A stretch of DNA of 23,866 nucleotides from Halothiobacillus neapolitanus (GTDB lineage Bacteria > Pseudomonadota > Gammaproteobacteria > Halothiobacillales > Halothiobacillaceae): the NCBI GenBank assembly GCA_020722165.1, contig DYLI01000012.1, positions 1 through 23,866 of the forward strand. Reading direction: 5' to 3'. The position numbers and the translations under genes were made by a program. The notes under the pieces were generated by a model. It searched no databases and was not told the DNA's origin. It was given only the letters and a program-made list of their open reading frames with translations. Every line of letters begins with the position of its first letter. Position 1 is the stretch's first letter. Shown here piece after piece: positions 1 to 7,187 of this stretch.

Positions 1-2376
1 AAGCCGCTTGCTACAGTCAAGTCCGCATCTGGCCGCGCCCTCGTGCAAGATTCCGACTCCGACTCCGACACACAACCACGTAGCCGGATTTATGCCACTG
101 AAAAGTCCGCAACGCCTCGTTCTGTATCTGAGCAGGCGCTTCCCCCCATCAGGGACGGTGGTGACTACACGGCAGTGAGCGGTGACACCGCCTATAACAT
201 AGCCCAGCGGGTGAAGCCCGAAGGTGTCAGTCTGCAGCAAACCATCGGCATGATTTTGCAGAACAATCCGCAAGCTTTTGCCAACCCGGCGAATGCGAAT
301 ACCTTGCTGGCGGGCAAAACGCTCACTATTCCGAATGCTCAGGCCATGCGTCAGGCGGCCCCTGCGGCGGTGGTCGCACCTAAAGCTGCTCTTGCTGGAA
401 CCGCGCCAGCGGCACCCGCCGCACACGCCGCACCCGCCGCACCGTCAGAGCCGCGTTTGGATATTGTGCAACCCACGGCTTCTGTTGCGCCTGCTGTACC
501 CGTCATTGCTGCTCCGGTGGTTGGTGAGGTGGTCGGCGGTGCGGTAGGGGCGCCTGACAGCGCGAATGCAGCAGCACCTCAGGCTTCGACCATCCCTATC
601 GAAATGCAGGAGCAGCTTGAAGCTTCCAAGGTGGAAAATGAACGCCTGACTGGGTTGTTGGCTTCGCAGGATCTGCGTTTGCAGAAAATGGAAGAATTGC
701 TGCGCCTCAATGAAACGCTCATCAAGGAGATGGAGCAAAAGATGAGCACAGCTCCGGCTGCACCCGTTGTGCCGGTCACTGCACCTGTGGAAGCTTCAGC
801 GCCGTGGTGGAGCTACGGCTTGATGGGCTTGGGTGCCTTGCTTGCCGCTGTGTTGGCCTATATCGCGGGCTCGCGTCGTCGCTCCAAGGATGAGCCTGAA
901 TTGGCCACTGTGCAGCCGGTATCGAGCGTCAAGCTCGACAAGCAAGCCGAAACTGACCTTCCTGCGTCATTAGTTGCTTCATCCGTTGCCGTGCCAGTGG
1001 CAACGATAGTGGATTCTGCTTCGGCGGATGTGATCGAAGATGCTGCTGATCCTGTGAAGTCCGCCTTGGAAGAGGCTGATGTGATGCAGGCCTATGGCCT
1101 GCACGATCGTGCCATTCAACTGCTCAGCGATGCTTTGCAAGCGCACCCCGGCAACGCCGTACTGATGGCTCGCCGCGCACGCGCGATGCACGAAGCAGGC
1201 GATGTCGAAGGCTTCCTGAATGAAGCCGAAGCCTTCTATAAGCAGCATCCTGGTGATACGGAACAATGGGCGGAGCTGCGAGCCTTGGGTGAGGCGCATT
1301 ATCCGGCGTCACCCTTGCTTGCTGCGGCGGTATTGGATGACGAGAAAAATCCTTGGGCACAGCCTTCAAGCGCGCCTGCGAAGGCAGATGAAGCTTCATC
1401 CCCGATTTTGCCTTTGAAGGATCTGGATTTGGGTGAGCCAGATGTTACGTTGGACGAGTTTTTTAGCTCACAAGCCGTGACGCAATCGCCCGCAGCAAGC
1501 ATTGATATGCCGCCGTTGGATCTGGATTTACCTCTGGAATTGGACTTGCCGGCAGTCTCCAGTGTAACCAAGGCGCCTGATGCGGCTACCTCTTCGTTGC
1601 TGGACGAGCTTTTAAGCTCACAAGCCGTGACGCAATCGTCCGCAGCAAGCCTGGATATGCCGCCTCTGGATCTGAATTTACCTCTGGAATTGGATTTGCC
1701 TGCGGTGTCCAATACACCTAAGCGGCCAGATGATGCTGCCTCCGTTCTGGGAGCCACAGCAGACGCGAAAATTGCAGATTTGAGTGACGCTTGGGCAGCG
1801 CTTGAGTTGCCGAGTATGGATAGCGCGTTGCCTGCCATCAATGTGAAAACTGCGCCGCGTTTGGACGGGGAACTTGATATTTCCGCAGAAGATTTGGCTA
1901 TTCTGGGCATTGATGCAGAGGATATTGGTTCTGATGTTATGGCTCAGAAGTCTGTGACCCCACTGTCGAGTGAGTCGGATTTTTCTCAGGATTTGCAGGC
2001 CGCTCAATCTGAATTGGTGGCGTTGAGTTTGGAGTCTGCCCCATTATCCTTGAATGAACCAGCGCGTGATCTGCCATCCTTGAGCCTTGAGACAGATGCT
2101 GTTTCTGACGCTTTGGCAGATTCAGCGATTAAATCCCCGCTTGAACTCCCTTTGAGTGCGCCGATAGCCAGTATTCAGGAAGCGCTGGTGCCGGCATCTC
2201 TGCCTTCCAGTGGCATGATGAGCGAACATGAAGTGAAGTTGGATATTGCCTCTGCCTATATTGATATGGGTGATCAGGAGGGTGCGCGTGAAATGCTGCA
2301 AGAAATTTTATCCAGTGATGGTGATGAATTGCTCAAGCATCGCGCCAGTCAAATACTCAACACGTTATCGGCCTGA
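1..2376 (+). CDS. fimV: FimV-family polar hub protein (5' end outside window)
   Basis: The frame is open from base 1, so the N-terminus lies outside the window; the GTG at 43 is probably internal. FimV is an inner-membrane protein whose periplasmic LysM part binds peptidoglycan and whose cytoplasmic part organises type IV pilus and polar functions. What is visible, in order: a LysM-like stretch (DYTAVSGDTAYNIAQ, nt about 160-350), an Ala/Pro-rich linker, a coiled coil (nt about 600-745), one transmembrane helix starting WWSYGLMGLG (nt about 803-870) followed by RRR, a TPR-like helical segment (nt about 1055-1320), a long acidic region containing a 50-codon tandem duplication, and the conserved FimV C-terminal domain (HEVKLDIASAYIDMGD, nt about 2224-2370). 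truA follows, the usual neighbour of fimV. Confidence in the family is high. Confidence 0.93.
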   Translation, partial: KPLATVKSASGRALVQDSDSDSDTQPRSRIYATEKSATPRSVSEQALPPIRDGGDYTAVSGDTAYNIAQRVKPEGVSLQQTIGMILQNNPQAFANPANANTLLAGKTLTIPNAQAMRQAAPAAVVAPKAALAGTAPAAPAAHAAPAAPSEPRLDIVQPTASVAPAVPVIAAPVVGEVVGGAVGAPDSANAAAPQASTIPIEMQEQLEASKVENERLTGLLASQDLRLQKMEELLRLNETLIKEMEQKMSTAPAAPVVPVTAPVEASAPWWSYGLMGLGALLAAVLAYIAGSRRRSKDEPELATVQPVSSVKLDKQAETDLPASLVASSVAVPVATIVDSASADVIEDAADPVKSALEEADVMQAYGLHDRAIQLLSDALQAHPGNAVLMARRARAMHEAGDVEGFLNEAEAFYKQHPGDTEQWAELRALGEAHYPASPLLAAAVLDDEKNPWAQPSSAPAKADEASSPILPLKDLDLGEPDVTLDEFFSSQAVTQSPAASIDMPPLDLDLPLELDLPAVSSVTKAPDAATSSLLDELLSSQAVTQSSAASLDMPPLDLNLPLELDLPAVSNTPKRPDDAASVLGATADAKIADLSDAWAALELPSMDSALPAINVKTAPRLDGELDISAEDLAILGIDAEDIGSDVMAQKSVTPLSSESDFSQDLQAAQSELVALSLESAPLSLNEPARDLPSLSLETDAVSDALADSAIKSPLELPLSAPIASIQEALVPASLPSSGMMSEHEVKLDIASAYIDMGDQEGAREMLQEILSSDGDELLKHRASQILNTLSA
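1450..1749 (+). repeat. In-frame 150-bp tandem duplication inside fimV
   Basis: Two adjacent units of exactly 50 codons (1450-1599 and 1600-1749) lie in the cytoplasmic acidic region of FimV. Both encode the core SSQAVTQS-AAS-DMPPLDL-LPLELDLPAVS. Nucleotide identity is high over the first 120 or so bases and fades toward the end of each unit. The period is a multiple of three, so the reading frame is kept. Confidence 0.9.
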
Positions 2377-2425
2377 ACAGTTCAGCGTTGACCAGCTTTT
2401 ATCTGGCGGCCTATTGACATGATTT

Positions 2426-2455
2426 AAACGCTGACTTATTCAGCGTTTTTTCTTT
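2426..2455 (+). terminator. Rho-independent terminator after fimV
   Basis: A 9-bp perfect stem (AAACGCTGA, 2426-2434; TCAGCGTTT, 2440-2448) with loop CTTAT is followed at once by a T-rich run. It lies 50 nt after the fimV stop and before truA, so fimV transcription probably ends here. Confidence 0.85.
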
Positions 2456-2590
2456 ATTGAAACGCTCAAAATGTGCGTTGGAGTGGGAAACAAGGTTTTG
2501 GAAGGTGTGAGCAATTCAACCCATGGTATCGCCGATGAGTGCGCGACCCTTGACAATTTATCCAAAGGTCATCAAGGCAGTGAGCCGTCG

Positions 2591-2596
2591 AAGGAG
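2591..2596 (+). promoter_or_regulatory. Putative truA ribosome-binding site
   Basis: AAGGAG lies 15 nt before the ATG at 2612. The spacing is longer than ideal, but no start codon lies in between in frame. The ATG at 2471 has no such site. This supports 2612 as the truA start, though not decisively. Confidence 0.5.
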
Positions 2597-2611
2597 CACC
2601 CTGCCGAATCC

Positions 2612-3406
2612 ATGATTGAGGAAAAAACGCAGCGTTTAGCTCTTGTAGTTGAGTATCTGGGTTCGCATTACCACGGCTGGCAGGTGCAACCGAACGTGGA
2701 TAGCGTGCAAGCGCGTGTGCAAGCAGCTTTGAGTCAAATTGCCAATCATCCTGTGGACGTGGTGTGCGCCGGGCGTACCGATCGCGGAGTACACGCGACC
2801 ATGCAGGTGGTGCATTTCGACACGCTTGCCCAACGCAATGATCAGGCATGGCAACGCGGCGTGCTCAGTCTGCTGCCGCGTGATATTGGTCTGCATGGCG
2901 TATGGCGTATGCCAGGCGATTTTCACGCGCGCTTCAGTGCGGTGCGTCGTAGTTATCGTTATGTGCTGTACAACGCGCCGCATCGTCCCGGGCTGTTGCA
3001 CGGCCGGGTAAGTTGGTACCACCTGCCGCTTGACGTGGCACGGATGCAGCAGGCCGCCGCGTACCTTGTGGGGCTGCATGACTTTTCCAGCTTTCGCGGC
3101 AAGGAATGCCAGGCGCATTCGCCCTTACGCACCTTGTACACGCTGGATATTCAACGCGAAGGCGATTTTATTTACTTTGATTTATGCGCCAATGCGTTTT
3201 TGATGCACATGGTGCGCAATATCGTGGGCACACTTATGCAGGTGGGGGCGGGACAATGCGAGCCGGAGTGGGTGGCGGCCGTTTTAGCCGAGCGGCGACG
3301 CGAAGTTGCGGGAGTCACTGCGCCGCCGGATGGCTTGTATCTTACCCATGTGACCTATCCTGATGCTTTTGGTTTAAGCCTGCCGCCACGCTTACCGCGT
3401 TTTTAA
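2612..3406 (+). CDS. truA: tRNA pseudouridine(38-40) synthase TruA
   Basis: Converts uridines 38-40 of the tRNA anticodon arm to pseudouridine in the cytoplasm. The protein (264 aa from ATG 2612) opens with the family pattern LALVVEYLGSHYHGWQ and carries the catalytic motif GRTDRGVHA with Asp57. Later family blocks RRSYRYVLYN, HDFSSFRGKECQ and FLMHMVRNIVG are present. The length matches the family. The frame is open upstream to ATG 2471, which would add 47 residues (311 aa), but that extension precedes the conserved N-terminal strand and lacks a ribosome-binding site. The gene sits between fimV and trpF, a common arrangement. Confidence 0.95.
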   Translation: MIEEKTQRLALVVEYLGSHYHGWQVQPNVDSVQARVQAALSQIANHPVDVVCAGRTDRGVHATMQVVHFDTLAQRNDQAWQRGVLSLLPRDIGLHGVWRMPGDFHARFSAVRRSYRYVLYNAPHRPGLLHGRVSWYHLPLDVARMQQAAAYLVGLHDFSSFRGKECQAHSPLRTLYTLDIQREGDFIYFDLCANAFLMHMVRNIVGTLMQVGAGQCEPEWVAAVLAERRREVAGVTAPPDGLYLTHVTYPDAFGLSLPPRLPRF

Positions 3407-3430
3407 TGGCCTGCTTCACGCGCCAAGCTC

Positions 3431-3447
3431 TGTTAGCATACGCACCC
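3431..3447 (+). promoter_or_regulatory. Possible trpF promoter, extended -10 box
   Basis: TGTTAGCAT (3431-3439) fits an extended -10 (TGN + TAGCAT). The -35 region (around 3411-3417) is poor. Transcription would start about one or two bases before ATG 3448, giving a nearly leaderless trpF message. No Shine-Dalgarno sequence precedes this ATG, which fits that idea. Confidence 0.35.
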
Positions 3448-4104
3448 ATGTCGAACTTGCCCCAACGTACCCGTATTAAAATATGCGGCATTACCCGAAC
3501 TCAGGATGCGACTGAAGCGGCGCGCTTAGGCGTGGACGCTTTGGGCTTGGTGTTTTATCCGCCCAGTTTGCGGGCGGTCGACCTTGAGCGCGCCTTGCGT
3601 ATCCGTGAAGTGCTGCCCGCTTTTGTGCAGGCGGTTGGTTTGTTTGTGAATCCTGCGCGGCATGAGGTCGAAGCGGTTTTGCAGGTTTTTCCTGAACTGG
3701 TTTTGCAGTTTCATGGCGACGAAACCGCTGATTTTTGTGCGAGCTTTGCGCGGCCTTATCTCAAAGCCTTGCCGATGGGGCGGGCGCACGATGGCGCGGT
3801 TTTGGATGTGCAGTCGCTCATGACGCAGCACGCGCAAGCCTCGGGTTTTTTGCTCGATAGCCATGCGCCGGGTGCGGTTGGGGGAACGGGATTGGCCTTT
3901 GATTGGTCAACCATTCCGCAGCTTGAGCGCCCGTTGATTCTCGCCGGGGGCTTGCATCCTTCGAATGTGGGGGAGGCGGTGCGCTTGGTACGACCTTGGG
4001 CGGTGGATGTCAGCTCCGGGCTGGAGTCTGCGCCGGGGGTGAAAGATTTTTTTAAAATGGCTGAATTTGTAGATGAGGTGCGTAATGCCGATAACAGTAA
4101 ATAA
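3448..4104 (+). CDS. trpF: Phosphoribosylanthranilate isomerase TrpF
   Basis: Catalyses the Amadori rearrangement of N-(5-phosphoribosyl)anthranilate to CdRP in tryptophan synthesis. The 218-aa protein starts with RIKICGITR, carrying the catalytic Cys13, and has the catalytic Asp137 in FLLDSHAPGAVGGTG. The C-terminal phosphate-binding segments LILAGGLHPSNV and VDVSSGLESAPGVKD are present. Length is normal for a single-domain TrpF. An in-frame ATG at 3406, overlapping the truA stop, would add 14 residues, but 3448 gives the conserved N-terminus. The gene overlaps trpB by 20 nt, so the two are almost certainly cotranscribed. Confidence 0.95.
   Translation: MSNLPQRTRIKICGITRTQDATEAARLGVDALGLVFYPPSLRAVDLERALRIREVLPAFVQAVGLFVNPARHEVEAVLQVFPELVLQFHGDETADFCASFARPYLKALPMGRAHDGAVLDVQSLMTQHAQASGFLLDSHAPGAVGGTGLAFDWSTIPQLERPLILAGGLHPSNVGEAVRLVRPWAVDVSSGLESAPGVKDFFKMAEFVDEVRNADNSK
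4075..4080 (+). promoter_or_regulatory. trpB ribosome-binding site
   Basis: GAGGTG lies inside the end of trpF, with GAGG 6 nt before ATG 4085. It favours 4085 over the upstream in-frame ATG at 4073, of which this site is itself a part. Confidence 0.65.
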
Positions 4105-5314
4105 TTCCACAGCCGTTGATTTTGCCAACTTTCCAGATGCTCACGGGCATTTTGGGATTTATGGCGGTATTTTTGCGCCTGAGACCTTGATGGCTCCGCT
4201 GGAAGATTTGGCAAATGCCTATGCTGATGCCAAAGATGATGCGGCGTTTCATGCTGAAATGGACAGAGATTTTCAGGATTATGTCGGTCGTCCTAGCCCG
4301 CTGTATTTGGCGGAGCGCATGACGCGTGAGCTGGGTGGCGCGAAAATTTACCTCAAGCGCGAAGATTTGAACCACACCGGTGCGCACAAGATTAACAACA
4401 CCATTGGCCAAGCGTTGCTGGCCAAGCGTTTGGGCAAGACGCGCATTATTGCTGAAACCGGCGCGGGCCAACATGGCGTGGCTTCGGCCACCGTGGCGGC
4501 GCGTCTGGGGCTGGAATGTGTGGTCTACATGGGCGCGGATGACGTGGTGCGTCAAGCGCCCAATGTCATGCGTATGAAAATGCTCGGTGCCACGGTTGTA
4601 CCCGTGACCTCAGGCACGCGCACGCTCAAGGATGCGCTGAATGAAGCCATGCGCGATTGGGTTACCAATGTGGATGACACGTTTTACATCATCGGTACAG
4701 TGGCCGGGCCGCACCCTTACCCGATGATGGTGCGAGATTTTCAGGCAGTGATTGGGCGTGAAGCGCGGGAACAATGCCTAGCCAAAGAAGGTCGTTTGCC
4801 GGATGCGCTGGTGGCCTGTGTGGGTGGTGGTTCGAATGCCATCGGCTTGTTCCATCCTTTCCTCGCCGATGAGTCGGTGAAAATTTACGGCGTAGAAGCT
4901 GGCGGTGACGGGATCGAAACCGGGCATCATGCCGCGCCTTTGTGTGCCGGTCGTCCCGGTGTGCTGCATGGCAACCGTACCTATTTGATGCAGGACGATA
5001 ACGGGCAGATTATTGGTACGCATTCCATTTCCGCCGGTCTGGATTATCCCGGCGTAGGGCCGGAGCATAGCTGGTTAAAAGACATTGGCCGGGCGCAGTA
5101 TGTGGCGATTACCGATAATGAAGCCTTGGATGGCTTCCGTATGATGACGCGCAGCGAGGGTATTATTCCAGCGCTGGAAACCAGTCATGCCGTGGCTTAT
5201 GCCATGAAGCTTGCGCCCACCATGTCCAAGGATGAAATCATTATCATCAACCTTTCCGGACGCGGCGATAAGGATATGAACACCATTGCGCGCATCGAAG
5301 GCTACGACATTTAA
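4085..5314 (+). CDS. trpB: Tryptophan synthase beta chain TrpB
   Basis: PLP enzyme that condenses indole with L-serine to tryptophan in the alpha2-beta2 complex with TrpA. The 409-aa protein shows the cofactor lysine (about Lys102) in LNHTGAHKINN, the catalytic Glu motif ETGAGQHG, the phosphate-binding loop GGGSNAIG and the C-terminal NLSGRGDKDM. Length is normal for a TrpB1 protein. The start at 4085 overlaps trpF by 20 nt, suggesting translational coupling. ATG 4073 is an alternative adding four residues. Confidence 0.97.
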   Translation: MPITVNNSTAVDFANFPDAHGHFGIYGGIFAPETLMAPLEDLANAYADAKDDAAFHAEMDRDFQDYVGRPSPLYLAERMTRELGGAKIYLKREDLNHTGAHKINNTIGQALLAKRLGKTRIIAETGAGQHGVASATVAARLGLECVVYMGADDVVRQAPNVMRMKMLGATVVPVTSGTRTLKDALNEAMRDWVTNVDDTFYIIGTVAGPHPYPMMVRDFQAVIGREAREQCLAKEGRLPDALVACVGGGSNAIGLFHPFLADESVKIYGVEAGGDGIETGHHAAPLCAGRPGVLHGNRTYLMQDDNGQIIGTHSISAGLDYPGVGPEHSWLKDIGRAQYVAITDNEALDGFRMMTRSEGIIPALETSHAVAYAMKLAPTMSKDEIIIINLSGRGDKDMNTIARIEGYDI

Positions 5315-5320
5315 GTATTT

Positions 5321-5324
5321 GGGA
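5321..5324 (+). promoter_or_regulatory. trpA ribosome-binding site
   Basis: GGGA lies 1 nt before ATG 5326 but 7 nt before ATG 5332. Only the second gives workable spacing, and it also gives the canonical MSRI N-terminus. Confidence 0.55.
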
Positions 5325-5331
5325 TATGAAC

Positions 5332-6153
5332 ATGAGCCGTATTAACCAGCGTTTTGCCGAGTTGCGCGCCGCCAAGCGTAGCGCCCTGATTCCTTTCATT
5401 ACGGCGGGCGATCCGCAGCCGAGTGCCACTGTCGATTTAATGCACTTGTTGGTGTCCAAAGGTGCGGATTTGATTGAAATCGGCGTGCCTTTTTCCGACC
5501 CAATGGCCGATGGTCCGGTAATCCAGCGTGCCACCGAGCGCGCGCTGGCGCATAACGTGTCGATGCACGATGTGTTCCGCATGGTGCGCGAGTTCCGTAC
5601 CAAGGATGCCAGTACCCCGGTGATTTTGATGGGTTATCTCAACCCGGTGGAAATTTTGGGCTACGCGGCGTTTGCGCGTGAAGCGGCCGAGGCGGGCGTT
5701 GATGGTGTATTGACCGTGGATTTACCACCGGAAGAGGCTGAGGGTTACGCCAGCATTCTGCGCGAAGCAGGTCTGGAGCGGATTTTCCTGGTCTCGCCGA
5801 CTACGCCGAACCCTCGTTTGCAGGCGGTAGCGCGCCTTGGTAGCGGGTTTGTTTACTATGTTTCGCTCAAGGGTGTGACCGGGGCGAGTAGCTTGGACAC
5901 TGCCGATGTCGCGCAACACATCGCGGAATTGCGCCGTTTTATCAGTATTCCGCTGGGCGTGGGCTTTGGTATTCGTGATGCGCATACCGCAGGCTTGGTC
6001 GCTCAAGTTGCTGATGCGGTGGTGGTCGGCTCGGTCATCGTTAATTTAATCGAGAAGCACCAAAATGATGTGCCCGCCATGCACCGCGCAGTTGGTGCGC
6101 TGGTGGGTGAAATGCGCACTGCCATTGATGCGGCGCATACGGCGGAGGCTTAA
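5332..6153 (+). CDS. trpA: Tryptophan synthase alpha chain TrpA
   Basis: Cleaves indole-3-glycerol phosphate to indole and glyceraldehyde-3-phosphate and passes indole to TrpB. The 273-aa TIM-barrel protein has catalytic Glu49 in LIEIGVPFSDP and Asp60 in MADGPVIQ, the same numbers as in the enteric enzyme. The phosphate-binding segments GVTGAS and GVGFGI are present. The start at 5332 is chosen over 5326 because of the GGGA spacing and the family N-terminus. It follows trpB by 17 nt and precedes accD by 2 nt, so trpF-trpB-trpA-accD looks like one transcript. Confidence 0.97.
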   Translation: MSRINQRFAELRAAKRSALIPFITAGDPQPSATVDLMHLLVSKGADLIEIGVPFSDPMADGPVIQRATERALAHNVSMHDVFRMVREFRTKDASTPVILMGYLNPVEILGYAAFAREAAEAGVDGVLTVDLPPEEAEGYASILREAGLERIFLVSPTTPNPRLQAVARLGSGFVYYVSLKGVTGASSLDTADVAQHIAELRRFISIPLGVGFGIRDAHTAGLVAQVADAVVVGSVIVNLIEKHQNDVPAMHRAVGALVGEMRTAIDAAHTAEA

Positions 6154-6155
6154 AT

Positions 6156-7028
6156 ATGAACTGGTTGCAAAAATTACTGCCCTCGCGCATTCGTACCGAC
6201 AGCGCGGCGAGAAAAGCCATTCCTGAAGGTTTGTGGGTGAAGTGTCCTGAATGCAGTTCCGTGCTGTATTCCTCGGAACTTGAGCGCAATCAACAGGTTT
6301 GCCCAAAATGCGGCCACCATATGCGCATTGGCATTCGCAAGCGTCTGGGGCACTTTCTGGATGCCGAGCCGCGTGAGGAAATCGCCCCGAACGTTGAGCC
6401 GGTGGACATGCTCAAATTCCGCGATCAGAAAAAATACCGCGACCGTTTATTGCTCGCGCAACGCACTACCGGCGAAAAGGATGCCTTTATCGCCATCAAA
6501 GGCCGGGTGCTGGGCGAACCGCTGATTGCCAGTGGTTTTGATTTTGCCTTTATGGGGGGTTCGATGGGTTCCGTGGTGGGCGAAAAATTCGTGCGCGCAG
6601 CCAATCGTGCCTTGGATGAAAAAATTCCACTGGTGACGTTTATGACCAGCGGCGGTGCGCGGATGCAGGAAGCACTGTTTTCACTGATGCAAATGGCGAA
6701 AACCGCCGCCGTGTTGACCCGTTTGTCCAAAGAAGGCGTGCCCTATATCGTGGTCTTGACTGACCCAACCATGGGCGGGGTTTCGGCAAGTCTAGCCATG
6801 CTGGGTGATGTGCAGATTGCTGAACCCAAGGCGCTGATTGGTTTCGCCGGGCCGCGTGTGATTGAACAGACGGTGCGCGAAGTGTTGCCCGAAGGCTTTC
6901 AACGCAGTGAGTTTCTGCTGGCGCATGGCATGGTGGACATGATCGTGCCGCGTTTGGAACAGCGCGAAACGATTGCGAACATAGTGAGTATGTTGAAGAA
7001 ACGTCCTGCGCCGAGTACCCCAGCCTAG
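6156..7028 (+). CDS. accD: Acetyl-CoA carboxylase carboxyltransferase beta subunit AccD
   Basis: Beta half of the carboxyltransferase that moves the carboxyl group from biotin to acetyl-CoA, making malonyl-CoA for fatty-acid synthesis. The 290-aa protein has the N-terminal zinc ribbon (Cys30, Cys33, Cys49, Cys52) and the crotonase-fold core with FMGGSMGSVVGEK, TSGGARMQE and PTMGGVSAS. GGAGG (6144-6148), 7 nt before the ATG, fixes the start. The gap to trpA is only 2 nt. Linkage of trpA to accD and folC is widespread in beta- and gammaproteobacteria. Downstream, the usual short accD-folC gap is expanded by a palindromic element. Confidence 0.97.
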   Translation: MNWLQKLLPSRIRTDSAARKAIPEGLWVKCPECSSVLYSSELERNQQVCPKCGHHMRIGIRKRLGHFLDAEPREEIAPNVEPVDMLKFRDQKKYRDRLLLAQRTTGEKDAFIAIKGRVLGEPLIASGFDFAFMGGSMGSVVGEKFVRAANRALDEKIPLVTFMTSGGARMQEALFSLMQMAKTAAVLTRLSKEGVPYIVVLTDPTMGGVSASLAMLGDVQIAEPKALIGFAGPRVIEQTVREVLPEGFQRSEFLLAHGMVDMIVPRLEQRETIANIVSMLKKRPAPSTPA

Positions 7029-7042
7029 CAGCCTGTCGGCTC

Positions 7043-7150
7043 TCAAATCCCCCTCAACCCCCCTTTCAAAGGGGGGAAGAAATCGCGACCCACGCTTTAT
7101 GCAGGTAGCGTGCCCCTAACCCCTCTTTGGAAAAAGGGGGCAGAATTTGA
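7043..7150. repeat. Palindromic MITE-like element between accD and folC
   Basis: The accD-folC gap holds an element bounded by inverted termini TCAAAT (7043-7048) and ATTTGA (7145-7150), each flanked inward by a run of C or G. Inside are three hairpins: a near-perfect one of C6TTT paired with AAAG6 (7058-7076), CACGCT/AGCGTG (7091-7096 and 7107-7112), and an imperfect one of CCCCTCTTT with AAAAAGGGG (about 7120-7139). Two direct copies of a motif like CCCCTNAACCCC-C/T-TTT are visible. It carries no reading frame of its own. It resembles dispersed non-coding palindromes of proteobacteria; family assignment is inference. Confidence 0.7.
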
Positions 7151-7187
7151 AAGATCGTAAACAGGTTCTTAGTGCGGCGATTTATAC

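Noticed and set aside
43..45. GTG at 43 as the start of FimV
   Set aside because: The frame is open to base 1 and FimV normally has a longer N-terminus, so the gene is cut by the window edge.
1299..1910. Minus-strand reading frame of 203 codons within fimV
   Set aside because: It is the Ser/Ala-rich mirror of the acidic FimV region, including its tandem repeat; no independent support.
2550..2578. Perfect TTGACA -35 hexamer (2550-2555) upstream of truA
   Set aside because: No -10 hexamer lies 16-18 nt downstream, so it is not supported as a promoter.
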